A DNA stretch of 64,000 bases from NCBI GenBank assembly GCA_003024785.1, contig PUQB01000005.1, forward strand, positions 453,732-517,731. Direction: 5' to 3'. This document shows, piece after piece, positions 1-11,949 of this stretch. Position 1 is the stretch's first letter. Every line of letters begins with the position of its first letter. Below the pieces are notes generated by a model. That model was not told the DNA's origin. It searched no databases and saw only the letters and a program-made list of their open reading frames with translations. Position numbers and translations under genes: made by a program. Origin of the DNA: Selaginella tamariscina (taxonomy: Eukaryota > Streptophyta > Lycopodiopsida > Selaginellales > Selaginellaceae).

Positions 1-1221
1 AGCAAGTAGAGTTGCGGCCCAAAGAAGAGCCAAGATTAACTCGTTCGAACAACTAGAGATCAACGAGCATCATTTGGCTAGGAGGTTGTGATGGGCCGGC
101 CGAGGGAGGTTGATGGAAGGCAGTGAGGCACTCCAGTTGCCGCAATCGGCCCCTGCCTCACCCATCCAGGGGAACGACGCAAATACTGCATGGCCGAATC
201 TCTGAGCAGTGGTAAACCTGACACAACAGCGGCAAAGGCGGTTGCATGTCGTCAATGACAAAGAAGGATATGAAGAAACTGCAGCACATCTGGACGTTAG
301 TCCCAGTATAGCAGCATGCGGGAATGAGCAGTACCCGGACGGGCGACCTTGCCCGACAATGACCTATGATGCAGAGTGGGATGGATGGTAGGACGATGGA
401 AGCCCTCCACCTCTCAACGTAGGCAAAAGTGATGGCCACAATGAACCCCCACACCAAAGAACAAAACTTGTGTTCGATGAGTACCCCTAAGGGAGGAAAC
501 CCCGCACATAAGAACCCCAAGTAAGGGAAGGCTGCGGCGGAGGCAGGAATCTCGAGGTGGTGAAAGCAGCAGCACAAATAAGGACGGGGGACGTGAGTCG
601 AAGGTCCAGCGTGGCCAATGCCATGACGGACGTAAGGTAGGAAACCTAGGGCAACCATCACCCACCATGGTAAGGCGGGGGCCCATGGCTGCCCAGAAAG
701 AGGGGAGGAAGAGCCTCATCCGGAAGGCCCCTATAGGGAGGGGCATCGATTGCCAATAAGGCAACCTCTACACCAGGAGTTCAGCTGATCGAACAACGTA
801 GCAAGCCAAGGTGGTTACCAGGATGAGAACCCAAGGCTTCGAAAGGCCGAGGTACACATGGGACGACCACCTACGCGAAGGCGATTAGATGTCGACAAGC
901 TAACGGACTAGGAGGAGATACCAATAAGGGGGGCCGCATAGTGGCCACTCTGGGCAAAAGATGAGGGGATTCCATCTAGGGGCAGGGAAATCCGCCCGAG
1001 CAACCAACACCATGTCGGTCCCGCAAGGGAAATCCGCCAGGGCACACAGCAGAGTTGCAATCACCAGACGAGGGGATATCATCTTAGGGCGAGGAGGATC
1101 TGCCCCGTCAATCACGACCATCTAGATGCTGCGAGGGAATTCCAATCACAGTCCTATAAAGCCACTCACTAGATGAGGGAATACCATCCAGTCGAGGTAA
1201 GCCACGCCACCAGCCATCAAG

Positions 1222-2540
1222 TTGGTCCTACACATGGGGCCCTCGAGGGACAACCGGGATGAGCCTGTCCTCGTCACCCACCCTCAACAGGAGGGCAGGG
1301 CCGCGAGGGAGGAGAAAGGCACCTGCAGAATACCGGCACGTCGACTACACCACGTCCGAAGCGGAGGGTCCGGATCGGAGCATTTCTCAGGCTCAATGGG
1401 ACGCCATGGGAATCGATCCGGTTACCTTACTAGCCCATGCACTCAATCGGATGTAGGAGAGCACCATAACAGTGCCCTTATCCGCATTCCATGGAGCGAA
1501 GGGTGAAGACATAGACTAACACGTATACAAGTTCGAACAGGTATGCGAACTAAAGAGCATAGGCGACAACCCAAAGAAGCTGAGTGCATTTGCATGCACT
1601 CTGGACAAGAAGGCACATGTCTAGTGAATGCGATTCCACAAGGCAAACAAATGAGCTCACTAGGAAACTGCATGGAGGGTGTTTTTGGATACCTTCCGGG
1701 AGAAAAAGAGTGAAGAAGAGGTGATCCACAAGCTAGAAAGCTTGAAACAGAAAGTGGGAAAGTCGGTCGATGAATACACGATCCACATTCTAGGGTACAT
1801 CGCCTGGCTAAGGGATGCCCAGTTGACCTGGCCAAGAAAATATGGTACCAAAAGGGACTATGGCTGGAGATTTGCAAGTGGATCGGTCTAAACGACAACC
1901 GGATGTTCGACAAACTACTCCGGTACGCCAAGAAGGTGGAGAAGCGGAAAGCCGAAAGACGCCAGGAGAGGAAGACGCATGACAAATCGGACACCAAGGG
2001 GGCAAACAACACCATCTCAGATGAGGAAAACCTCTCCAATGTTCCAAAGCTAGCCAGAAAGGAGAGACAATCGGGAGCCAAAGGGCACATGCAGCTGCAA
2101 CATAGGGAGTCCCAACAAGGGGCCACATGGAAGGAAGACTTAACCACAACATTGGCTCAAATGGAATACACTGCACGTGGGGACAAGTACTATCGGGTAT
2201 GTAACATCTGTGGGTCCCACAACACGAACGATTGCCATCGGCTAGCCAAACTCCTGAGCAATAGGCTACCACAAGCGGCCGCATTGACAGTATAACGAAA
2301 GGTTGGAGGGGATGCAGATGGCCAAAGGAGTTACGGCCATAGGACAAAGGGGGATAAGGGATAATCAACCTCGTAGGAGGTCTCGTTCTGGAGATTGGAA
2401 TCGTAGGTTTCGTTCCCATGAGCGGCAATCAGACCGACCCAGGTATGGCGACAGAGAGAGACATCCGGAACGCAAGGAGATCATGTGCACACTTTGTGGA
2501 GGCCCCACCCGCTTTACTGATGTTCATGGGTATCATTAAT
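1222..2540 (+). pseudogene. Gag remnant of family 1 copy 1
   Basis: The gag-type core is seen around 1679-1891, with KLESLKQKVGKSVDEYTIH followed by a short run of WLRDAQ; a close relative is present on the minus strand at 58940-59278 in copy 2. A zinc-knuckle-like motif VCNICGSHNTNDC lies near 2195-2240, with spacing CX2CX2HX4C, shorter than the usual CX2CX4HX4C. A second cysteine pair (CTLCG) follows near 2484. The frame changes several times and in-frame stops are present, so no full Gag can be made. The product would have packaged element RNA. Confidence 0.7.
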
Positions 2541-3016
2541 CAAACCAATGCTAGAGGTGCAAGCAACCGGCGTCGCCAAGGTGGGTAATGGGCAAATCCC
2601 TACCAGCCCAACACCAACCCCCACACCGCAAGTAAACCAAGTAAAGGTCGTACTGCCAGGACAGGACGTCGGAACAAACATAGTGTTGCAGGCTCTCTTA
2701 GCGGACGAGACAAGGCAACTGCAAGGGTGAGTAACTAGGGAGACGCAAAGGCGCGAAAGAAAAAAACAGGCAAAAAACCCCTAGTGTTAAAGCAATGAGT
2801 AAGGAAGCAAACCGAAGGACCGACCGCCTTAAGACCCGCAGAGCTCAAACCAAGGCCAAGAATCGCTGAGAAAGGCAAGGAGATGGTAACATCGCACCTT
2901 CAGAAGGGGAGAGGCCCAGACATCGAGGGCAAGAAGCACCGCTGATTCCAGCCACACGATGGGGGAATCGGGCACAACCAGCAGCAAGGCCCCCACCAAG
3001 AGGCACTGCAACCATA

Positions 3017-3205
3017 ATGGACTACGTAAACGATGTGCCAACCATTCCGATTCGCATGGTAGGCCACACAATCAGTGAGGTAATTATAGATGGAGGGTCG
3101 GCAGTCAACGTCATGTCAACAGAGCTCCATAGGAAGTTGCATATGTCAACTTCGAAGCCTACTCCCTTTCAGGTCCGCATGGCAATCAGGTTGAGTGGCA
3201 CCTAA
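3017..3205 (+). pseudogene. Aspartic protease remnant of family 1 copy 1
   Basis: The stretch has the retropepsin-like motif VIIDGGSAVNVMS followed by TELH. The same motif occurs in copy 2 (57677-57892, IIDEGSCVNIMS) and copy 3 (about 63290-63400). DGGS in place of DTGA is typical of Tat-like plant gypsy proteases. Sequence after 3205 loses the frame. Confidence 0.7.
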
Positions 3206-5400
3206 GGACATCTTGAGGGCAATAGAAGTCGAGTTCTAAACGATCAAATTTTGGATAAATGTGGTGGTCCTAGACATGCACGCCAGAGGGGGATTCGACC
3301 TACTCCTCGATTGACCTTGGCTTAGGGGTGCGAAGGTGCAGCATGACTGGGAGCACCAACAAATAAGATTTTGAACCAGGCGGGGAATAAGGTCCATATC
3401 CACATGCCAAACTCATGCCCTTGCACAAAAATTCAGGGCGCTGGAATACCAAAAGCCAAGCAAGCGCAGAGGATGGAACAAGGGCACAACGGCAACCCTT
3501 GATGGCCAACCTCCGAGATCGGGCCGCGCTAGGCAAAAAGGCCCGTCATCAAAGGCAACTCAACACGAATGAACCAAGGATCACAGGGGGGCGGCCGAAG
3601 CCCGAAACTACTCAGACACAGTGGGGCGCAAAAACTGGTTCACCGACCACCTTGACGATTCTGGAGGACCCATTGGGACACACCCCAATCGGACGATCGC
3701 ACCAATCAAGTAGGGCCGCCCCAAGTCCGGTATCAACATGGACTAACAACCTTATATCAGCCCTAGCCTCAACGGCAAGTACCCACTACCACGGAGATCA
3801 GCCTTGGAAAGGGGGGGGAGGAGAAGCTCCTGTAGAGACCCTCCCTTGTAGAAGTAGGACGCGAAGTCCCATGTGTGGGATGCGCAAGGCCAATATTGGG
3901 AAGGAACGGCAGGAAGGGATCAACAGGTAACTTAAAGGCTCTGCAGTTAGAACCATGATGGGCCCCACCAGGCACCATCAAGACCACAATAGGTGACGAT
4001 AATGGACAAGTACCATGACGGGCAACCGATAGTAGCTGCTCTAGACACCCAGACGGAGCACAGTCCAAGGAATCCTGGGGCAGGGCAATCAAACCCCGAG
4101 GAAACACAATAGGGAAGACAGTGCAGTCGGAAGCAAGATCTCCAAACACAATGTGGCCAGCTCACAGGATCACATGGTTCACAAGGTTGGATCGCATGCA
4201 TGAGGCACGTACTACAAAGACAATGATGATTGGCGGCGCCATCATTGCGTATCTAGGCGTAGGGATAGTCGTGTTAGTCACCTCAGAGGATGTCACAAGG
4301 ACTGCCACGCCACCTATACTCGGGAAGGAGGCGTACAATGCCACACTTCCATTGCCATGACCACAGGGTGGACAGAGAGGAATCGGCCAGTGGTAATCGA
4401 AGAGATTCGTGTGTCCATCAAGGGCTACTAGGAGTGAACAGTAGAACTAGTGTTGCCTAGGCACTCCAGGTTCAAAGAATTAATCAGGCGACCCGACGTT
4501 TGGAGAGTCAAGAGACAACTGTGGTTGGACGAATTCTTCGACCTTCCCTAGGAGAAGTGGAGGCCCCGGGATTCGTCGAGAAGGCTAGACAATTCATCCA
4601 GTCAGCAGAACTAGTAACTAGTCAAACCGAGCGCAGGGGGATACAGTTCTGCATGGGTGGGAGCACAGTCTTCCGCATTATGTTTGACGAACTAGCAATA
4701 GTCTTTTGACTACCAGGGGACGGCCTCACATTAGGGGAATGTTCGAACACGGAGATTCAACAGCCCGCCACCACAGGGACCCAGGGGCTACGAAGCATAC
4801 AAGCAAAAGAGGAAGCAACTGAGTTCATAGCTCTAGTGGCCTTCATGCTTACGGGAAGAACAGGGAGACATATCACCAGGCGGTTGGCAAACGGTCTCTG
4901 TAAGGCCTAGGAAGGAGTCACGATAAATTGGGTTGACTACCTTAAGCAGTACTTGGTTCCAGCTCTAACTAGTGGAATTCACAGAGTTCGAACCGAGATT
5001 GAGCAAAGGCTTCCACGGCCGGCCACATTGCTATTATGACCACAGGCTTGTTTGGCCGAACGACAGTTAGAGCACCATCACCACTCCAAATGAGGGACGA
5101 AGAACAGAGGAGAAAGGTCAGTACAACCGTAGGGAGCAGCCGGGACCCCCGAGGTCGATAGAGGAACAGGCGGAGGGTAGCCCCCTCCTGACCAGGAACC
5201 ACCAGAGCATGGGATGTTGGAACCCATACATGCGATTCCCCTGGCTGTAGGACCCCGCTACCACCAAAATCCCTTCAGAAACACCCAAGCAATCAACCGA
5301 ACCCGACCAGGGAGAAAAGGGGTGCAAGTCTGAGGATGAGTCAAAGGCACTAGCGGATAGATAGGCGGGCCCGGTCTAATTAACTACAACAATTCCAGGC
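3206..5400 (+). other. Family 1 region lacking reverse transcriptase, with a conserved unknown ORF
   Basis: In copy 2 the reverse transcriptase lies between protease and the coiled-coil ORF. Here about 2.1 kb fills that space without any RT motif (no LDL/DGF, no YxDD or FLDD). A stretch at 4121-4360 encodes AYLGVGIVVLVTSEDV followed by RTAT. The equivalent minus-strand segment of copy 3 near 62080-62210 encodes AYLGARIVVPVTSEDV and RTAT. The function is unknown. The rest is decayed. Confidence 0.55.
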
Positions 5401-6250
5401 CAACGGACGATGGGCCTCCACGGCCTACACCAAGTTTGCGGAGGCCTTCAACCAGCTAAAGGAAGCAATGGCGATATATTACAACCTCAATCTTCTAGCT
5501 GTGGCAAAAGAACATGATGCTATAGTGGCGGAGCTCATGGAACGACGGCATGAAGCATGGGAGGATACCCAAAAAGCTAAGGAACTGCTGTGTCAAGAGG
5601 GCCGACTATGTATGATAGCATTAAAAAGGAAGGACGCCTGGGAACTCTGGAGCGAGAGGACAGCAAAATTCTGGAGGTTATATAGTGAGTGCGAAACCCT
5701 CCTAGGGCTACTCGATGACAATCAGCACACCTGCAGCCAGGCCATAGCAGAGAAGGAATGGTAGATACACGAACTTAGATCCCGGATAGAGTGGGGGAGT
5801 AGGGAGCTCGCAAAAGCCCAAGCAAAACTGATGGCGATCAGTGAGGAGTTGCGAACAAGGGCCTCAACTCGCAAGGGCCAGTACCACACCTATGGCTAGC
5901 CAACAGGGACCCCTACCCGGGGAGCCAGAGGCGAGCGGTGCATTACCGTCAAGTACAAGATAGGAGCATGGCTGAACCAAGAAACAAGACCCACCACAAA
6001 TCACTGCCTCAGGGTTGAGGGAGCATGCCCGACAACAAGCCCAACTACTCACAGCAAGGGAACAAGAGTTACAGCACTTGCGCAAGCGAGTCCGGGGGCT
6101 AGAGGCTCAAGTAAAACACGCACAGGAACAGTAGGAGGCGGGGCTCCAAAGGGAGCTACATAAGGCTACCAAGCTACAGGAGGCAACAATCGTAGCCCTA
6201 AAGCAGAAGCTAGCCGTCGTGGAAAACAAAGCCACTACCTACCGTAATCA
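5401..6250 (+). pseudogene. Coiled-coil ORF of family 1 copy 1
   Basis: The ORF starts with a segment like GRWASTAYTKFAEAF, runs through EAMAIYYNLNLLAVAKEHD (5468 onward), and is rich in E, K, Q, A and L with a heptad-like pattern. There is a stop at 5762-5764 and further coiled-coil-like sequence to about 6230 in broken frames. Homologous segments occur in copy 2 (55342-56130), copy 3 (61630-61770) and the short remnant at 53953-54530. It lies between pol (or its replacement) and the 3' LTR, a place used by additional ORFs in some plant gypsy elements. It has no recognised domain. Confidence 0.6.
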
Positions 6251-6255
6251 CTCGG

Positions 6256-6280
6256 GCATAGCATAGGGGGAAGGAGCACA
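6256..6280 (+). other. Polypurine tract of family 1 copy 1
   Basis: The purine-rich run (AGGGGGAAGGAG plus flanks) lies directly before the LTR start TGGCCC. It would prime plus-strand DNA synthesis. Confidence 0.5.
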
Positions 6281-7010
6281 TGGCCCAAGGACGTACCAAC
6301 GAATAAGTCTGGGCATCTAGTTGACGGTGGTCTAACACCATCAAACTACCAGCCAGTGCGAACGAGCAACAGGACAAAGTGTTGGGTAAGGAAGGTACCA
6401 CAGATACGGATTGATGGCGACATATGTCAGGCAATGGCATAACCGGGCATAGATCCGATTGTCCGGATCAACTACCCAGGGTACGTAGGATAGCACACGG
6501 GTGGGAGGCGCATAAATGAGACAGACAAGACTTTGTCGCAGGGTGGCAGACCAGTAAGAAAGTGCCACTTGTACCTAGGGTCTAGCGCTAGGTGACCCAC
6601 TATATAAGCAGGAAGGCTAGTAGTGGGTCGGGATCTTTTGGAGTCAAGTCTGCATCTTGTATCTTGCTCCCCTATCAAAGGTAGTTTGTACTCAGGCAGG
6701 CACTATATCTATATGAATACATTCTCCTTCTATTCACCATCTTATCGGTGATTCCCCTCTTGCTCTGCTTCTAGGCCGAGCAACGCACTCTGCTAACCAC
6801 CACAGCGGTACCCTAGGAGAACTCCCCCACCCCTGTACATGGACCCTTGCGGCGTCCCGGTAGAGGCCATTTAGCACCTTCTAGTACTCTCGAGGTAAGG
6901 CCGCCTTGCCGGCTCAAACCCCCAGGGTTGGACACTATCCACAGTGTCCTGGCAACCACCAAGGCTTCCTAAGAAGCACCACATCTGGCCTACAGAGTCC
7001 CTAATGACCA
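6281..7010 (+). repeat. 3' LTR of family 1 copy 1
   Basis: The 730-bp LTR begins TGGCCCAAGGACG and ends CTAATGACCA. It is matched along its length by inverse copies at 53247-53952, 54627-55341 and 60952-61629. A TATATAAG box is at about 6600-6607. The following CTAGTACTCTCGAGG to GGCTCAAACC segment is shared by all copies. Confidence 0.85.
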
Positions 7011-8416
7011 CAACTCAAACCTCATGTTATATCGGCTTGTGGATTACGACGTTCACATGTTCATCAATGATGTTGACCATAAAATTCTTCTTTAATTAAA
7101 AGAAAGCCCATTTATGAAGGGGATCCAACTAAATGTCTTCTTTGAGGATCTCAATATCCATCAAATAGGTGTATTCACAGTAAACATTGCTTCACAATAT
7201 GGAAGATTCACAAATGAAACAATTATTCCAATTGTCATTAAAGAAACACAATGACATTATTAGGAAGATTGAGAGGGTAGCTCGATCCCAAGTTCTACAT
7301 AAATTACATTCAATTTACTTAAGAATCTTTGAAAGCTGAAAGAGTGTGCAAAGAACACTAGAACATATGTAGTTAGGACTCACATGTGTTGATTCTGATC
7401 ATAAAAAAAGTCTTTTATTATTTTATCAGCTGCACTAGTGGCATCCCATGCTGAGATAAGTCATAAAAAAATGATATTAGATAATAAAATTTATGAGTGT
7501 AGGGTTAAGTATTCCAGTGTCAATCTTAACTTCAACTATAGACCACTAAACTAGGAACGTGTAACTGAGCTCATGGAGGACGACAATTTGTACACCGTCA
7601 TATATAATGTTATATTTGTGCCCATAATATGAAAGAAAGAAAGGCACTGAGATAATGTGATTAACAAGACCAAAACATATCATAAAGATCTAGATAGAGG
7701 GTAAAAAACTAATAAGGTACTACTTTATTAGTGGCCAACGCATGATAATGGCAACCCAAGGACTCCTCGATGAACACAATAAGAGAACAATGGCAACAAA
7801 ACTTTTGACCATACCCATGTGAAGCTGACAACAAGATCAGCTTTTTAGCTAATTCAAATCTCACAACTAAGCAGTACCATAAGCTATAAGACCACCTCTC
7901 ATACGACTACGTAATTCACTCTCATTTCCTACAAAGTTGATATTAGCAAGATATAAGTTAAAATAGTGGAACACTATCGACACCAACCACTACAACAGTA
8001 AAATATGGGAAAAGTTCAAACACACGCAATCCATGTGGGTAACTCTTGGGTGGCCGCAAAGAGATACTGGATGGAGAAAACAAATTGTGAATTATTGGGT
8101 GAGAAAAATTCTTAGCAGGACTTATCTCACCCGCATTTTAATCTTTTCATTAATCCATCTGCAAAGAATAAAAGACATTACAGCAATTGATTTTACCCAG
8201 GTGGGTAGGGAAAAAACATCCTTTTTAATAATGTTGATTTCTTGCCCCAAGGATGAGGTCTTTAACAAATGGGTGAGGATCATGGAATCATTTGCAAAAG
8301 GAACCCTTAAGAAGAAGCAGACGAGTGAAGAGGAGCACCCTATAAGAAGTTTATGAAGAAACTCAGTAAGACGCCAAAGGCTAAGTTTGTTCAACCTGCG
8401 AAGGATGTGAACAATG
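7011..8416. other. AT-rich decayed host segment (left part)
   Basis: No intact gene is visible. Short ORFs such as 8033-8356 (107 aa, including DEVFNKWVRIMESF) lie in a background of stops. The segment runs directly into the target site of the family B element, and its continuation is at 13450. It may be the 5' side of the decayed coding locus described at 15269-15797. Confidence 0.4.
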
Positions 8417-8421
8417 ACTTC

Positions 8422-8874
8422 TATCAAGCCACGATCCAGGAACCAAGAAGAAAGCAGGGTTCCAAGAATAAGAAGGCTTGACTCAGGAGCAAGACTAGGC
8501 ACAGGACAAGATCCAGGAGCAAGACAAGAGCAGGAGGCAAAGAGCAAGACACGAACAAGACAAGAACAAGAATGATCGTAGAATGACTAGTGTTGATAGT
8601 AACTGATTGTACAACAATTAGGTCAGAACTTTTATGCTCACAACTCCAAGAGCTAATCTAGGCATGAGTGCTAAAAGTGGCTGCATGCATTTAAAAGTGG
8701 TTATGTGCATGCAGAGGCTAAAACGAGTCCACATGTCCTTTAGGCATATTCTGTGGCATATCCTGTAGGCATATCCTATAGGAATATCCTGTAGGAATAT
8801 CCTGCAGGCATATCTTGTATCTTGTATCCTGTATCATGTATCTGGAATCATGCATCCTGTATCGGGTCATGACA
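8422..8874 (-). repeat. 3' LTR of family B
   Basis: This 453-bp LTR matches 13031-13444. It carries a short-period repeat of GCATATCCTGTAGGAATATC type at about 8745-8850, copy-number differences in which explain most of the length difference from the other LTR. A TATA-like CATAAAAG (minus strand) lies at 8629-8636. Confidence 0.9.
8592..8636 (-). promoter_or_regulatory. Predicted LTR core promoter and RNA start of family B
   Basis: On the minus strand CATAAAAG at 8636-8629 is followed 29 nt later by CAGTTACTATCAAC at 8605-8592. That sequence is complementary to the segment next to the 5' LTR (13016-13030), which suits a transcript 5' end used for self-priming. The same arrangement is present in the right LTR (13200-13213). 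Confidence 0.5.
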
Positions 8875-8890
8875 GCACTTCCTCCCTAAG
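8875..8890 (-). other. Polypurine tract of family B
   Basis: On the minus strand AGGGAGGAAGTGC abuts the 3' LTR. It is placed just after the pol stop, as expected. Confidence 0.6.
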
Positions 8891-9370
8891 GACGAGTTCC
8901 ACGAGTCTTGAGACCTAGTTTAGCAAGATAATGCCAATGAAAGGCAACAACCTTGGAAGAAGCATGGAGTAAGTTGGATGCAGGTTCCCAAGTGCGATCA
9001 GTAAGCAAATAACCTTTCCAATCTACCAAGTATTGAAGTTGGTGGCGATGAAGACGAGAATCAAGGATGGCTACAACTTTGTACTCAGGTTCATCGTTAA
9101 TGACCACAGGAGGGGGAGGAGAAGAAGCACGATCAGGAAGAGAAGAAGGATGATACAGCTCCAACAAGGAGGTGTAAAATACATGATGAAGTTTCACCGT
9201 AAATGGTAACTCGAGTCGGAAAGCTACAGGATTGACCTCCACCAAAATCCTGTAAGGGCTTAATCGTTGAAAATCCAACTTAGAAGAAGGCATGTTGGTG
9301 CGAATATGTCGACGAAGAAGCCACACGAGATCACCAATCTTGTATGCAGATGCCAGCTGATGGTGAGCAT
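8886..9370 (-). pseudogene. Integrase C-terminus with chromodomain, family B
   Basis: The segment ends pol. After a conserved LLRRHIRTNMPSSKLD-type and RLSPYRILVEVNPVAFRLEL segment comes a chromodomain with LQYLVDWKGY and RTWEPASNL, followed by the stop at 8886. Chromodomains of this type direct integration to particular chromatin. The frame is open through the domain; upstream parts are shifted. Confidence 0.85.
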
Positions 9371-10330
9371 CAGCATGATGCTTGCTGAAGATGAACCCGG
9401 AGATCATCCTGTACCTGACGAAGATGCTGGAGACGATCCTGTACTGTAGGAGCGGAAGAAGAAGAAGCAGGACGAGAAAAGTCAAAACGTGGATGGTAGC
9501 TTGTAAGAGCAAAGAAAGGTGTCTGGCCTGTAGATGCGTGAATGGAGTTGTTGTAGGCAAACTTCGCCATTGGAAGAAGGTCCAACCAATTGTCCTGTTG
9601 GTAACTGATGAAGCAGCGAAGATATTGCTCCAAGGTCTAAATCGTGCGTTCTGACTGCCCATCAGTTTGTGGATAATATCCTGAAGAAAGATCCGCTTTA
9701 ACGTGTAGACTTTGAAGAAGCTCTCGTCAAAACTTGGACATGAATTGTGGGCCTCAATCGGAAACAATGCTCTCAAGAAGACCATGATATCGGAACACTT
9801 CACTGATCACCAACTCAACAATTGTCTGAACTGTAGCTGTCTTGTTGCAGGGTAGAAAATGAGCTTGTTTGGTGAAACGGTCAACCACCACAAGAACTGC
9901 ATCGAATCCACGAGAAGGAGGAAGATCTGTGAGGAAATCCATAGAAATGGATCTCCAAGGAGAGAAGGACAGGAAGAGGACAAAGAAGACCAAAGGATGC
10001 ATGATGAGGCATCTTCGACCTGTTACAGGTGTCACAGCTCCGTACAAACTTTTTCACAAAACCTTGCAACCCAGGCCACTAATAGTTGCGAGTCACCAAC
10101 TCCACTGTCTTGGCCACACCAAAATGTCCTGTAGTCGAGGTATCATGACAATCCTGTACCACATGAGTCCTAGAAATACCAACAGGAATGTACATGAGAC
10201 CTTCCCTGTACATGAGTCCATCCTGTATGGCAAACAACTTGTAGTCTGAACGAGAACTGGAGGAAGAGGAACTTGCGATGTCAGGACGAATGTGTGAGAA
10301 CACATTCTTTGCCAAGTCGTCTGTAACCAA
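9370..10330 (-). pseudogene. Integrase zinc-binding and catalytic core, family B
   Basis: The HHCC domain is seen as H...GHFGVAKT (about 10080-10130) and CDTCNRSK (about 10030). The core has SMDFLTDLP, VVVDRFTKQAHF and SIVSD, and near 9660-9680 YPQTDGQSER, so the catalytic D, D and E are all recognisable, spread over three frames. Integrase would join element cDNA to the host chromosome. Confidence 0.85.
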
Positions 10331-10402
10331 CTGCGAACGGATGTCCTATAGGAGTGTTGAATTTGCTGAAGCCTGATGAACCTGTAGTGCCACAAGTCGG
10401 AA

Positions 10403-10854
10403 TCAATCAGGACCCAACAACACTTGCCTTTGACAGTCATGTGTAAGATCGCCCGGGGTCGGTGCAAGGTAAGAACGCCTAGACAATGCATTCACCTTGC
10501 CATTTTGAAAACCGGGCTTGTAGACAATGACGAAATTAAAACGTGATAAGAACTCTGCCCACCTAGCCTGTCGCCGACTGAGAACTCGAGCAGTTTGAAA
10601 ATACTCCACTCATCGCCTGGATGAATCCGTACAAGATTGTAGGCCCCTCGTAAGTCGATCTTTGTGAACACCTTTGCCCTTCGCAGCCGATTAAGAAGTT
10701 CCGGGATCAATGGCAACGGGTACCGGTTCCAAATGGTGACTTGATTCAAACCCCTGTAGTCCAAAACCAAACGTAAACTCCCATCCTTCTTCTTAACAAA
10801 GAAGATAGGTGCTCCTACAGGGGACTTTGAGTGACGAATGAAGCCGGATGCCAA
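10403..10854 (-). pseudogene. Truncated reverse transcriptase/RNase H, family B
   Basis: RT begins with [20 protein letters not shown] and [12 protein letters not shown] and reaches [15 protein letters not shown], then at about HPGDEW the sequence jumps to the end of RNase H ([31 protein letters not shown]). The palm with YxDD, the thumb and most of RNase H are missing. The copy cannot reverse-transcribe itself. Confidence 0.85.
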
Positions 10855-11402
10855 GTTGTCCTCGATGTACTGACTCCAACTCTATGGGTGACAGTGCATA
10901 GATTGGTCCGAAATGGTGGAGTATTTCCTTCCACAAGATCAATAGGATAGTCGTAGGACCTGTGAACATGAAGAACTACAGCCTTGTACTTGTCAAAAAC
11001 GTCCTGAAAGGAGTGATACTTGGATGGTAGGGAAGAAGGAGAAGAAGGAGAAGGAGCAAGAGAAAGAGATTGAAAAACATGAGAGTCAGATACAAGAAAG
11101 GTAGAAGAGGACGTAAAAGTTACTTGAAAGGCAAAAAGATGGAAAGGAGCAGGATCAGTGGCAAGTTCATGTATAGTAGTGGTAAGAACTCGGAGAGGAG
11201 AAGGAGGGAGTTGTAACTGAAAAAGAGGAAGGATCTTGGGGGGTGGAACAGAAGCAGAGTAACAAAAAGAGGCAGGATTGGGAAAAACCTATGTGGATGT
11301 TGACGAGTGTACATGATTGGAAGAACCCTGTACAGGAATCCGTAAACTTACAGGAGTGGAGAGAGCTTGCGGATGTGCTGAGGAACTGACATGAGTTGAA
11401 TC

Positions 11403-11840
11403 CTATCGAGAAGGAGTCTTCAACACTAATACAGGAACAGGCACGATCAATCTTGTAGCTTGTACTGCCTCAGATACTAAGAATGTATCCTGCACGCTGG
11501 AAGGTATAGGATTGATCCTGGTTGCCAGAGAGGAAAATGTGAGCATCCTAGACCTCCAGTCGATTTGCAGATTTGCAACAATGAACCATGGCATGCCCAA
11601 AATGATGGGAGTCGACCGAGTCTTGATCAAGTTGAAGGAAATTGAACAGTTGAATGCTCCATGACTATAAGAGAGAGGTTTGGTAATATGGATAACTGCA
11701 CTAGAAGCAATCAGATGACCATCGGTCACCTCTACAGGAACTGCACGCTTCAACTCCATCACCAGAATGCCATGTTGAGTTGCAAAAGTATCATCCATGA
11801 AGCATGCATTTGCACTAGTGTCTAATAGGGCAAACTCCAT
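11403..11840 (-). pseudogene. Protease domain, family B
   Basis: An open frame of 145 codons starts MEFALLDTSANACFMD, where DTSA stands where DTGA/DSGA is usual. It later has IILGMPWFIVANLQIDW, the conserved C-terminal protease segment of chromoviruses. The change of the flap-side glycine to serine could inactivate it. Confidence 0.75.
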
Positions 11841-11949
11841 GAGCTCTCAATTATTGAGATTAATGTGTACAGGAAACTTAAGTGATGGAATGGTATGAAT
11901 AGCACCAATGGAGCTTGCACCTACATCCAACTTCGTGGCTCCTAGACGA

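Larger units (their letters stand above)
1..7010 (+). mobile_element. Ty3/gypsy element, family 1, copy 1 (5' LTR outside window)
   Basis: This is the internal region plus 3' LTR of a decayed LTR retrotransposon. The first 200 bases match, in inverse orientation, the sequence just inside the LTR at 60952, so the window begins about 50 bases inside the element and the 5' LTR lies to the left. Gag, protease and coiled-coil remnants appear in that order, each with stops and frameshifts. No reverse transcriptase, RNase H or integrase motif is visible between protease and LTR, so the copy is non-autonomous. The protease motif DGGS and the reverse transcriptase of a related copy at 56.1-57.2 kb suggest a non-chromoviral (Tat/Athila-like) clade; this placement is inferred. 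Confidence 0.85.

Noticed and set aside
7011-8416. Endogenous giant-virus DNA as source of the AT-rich host segments
   Set aside because: AT-richness and decayed frames alone do not support it; no viral hallmark gene is visible.
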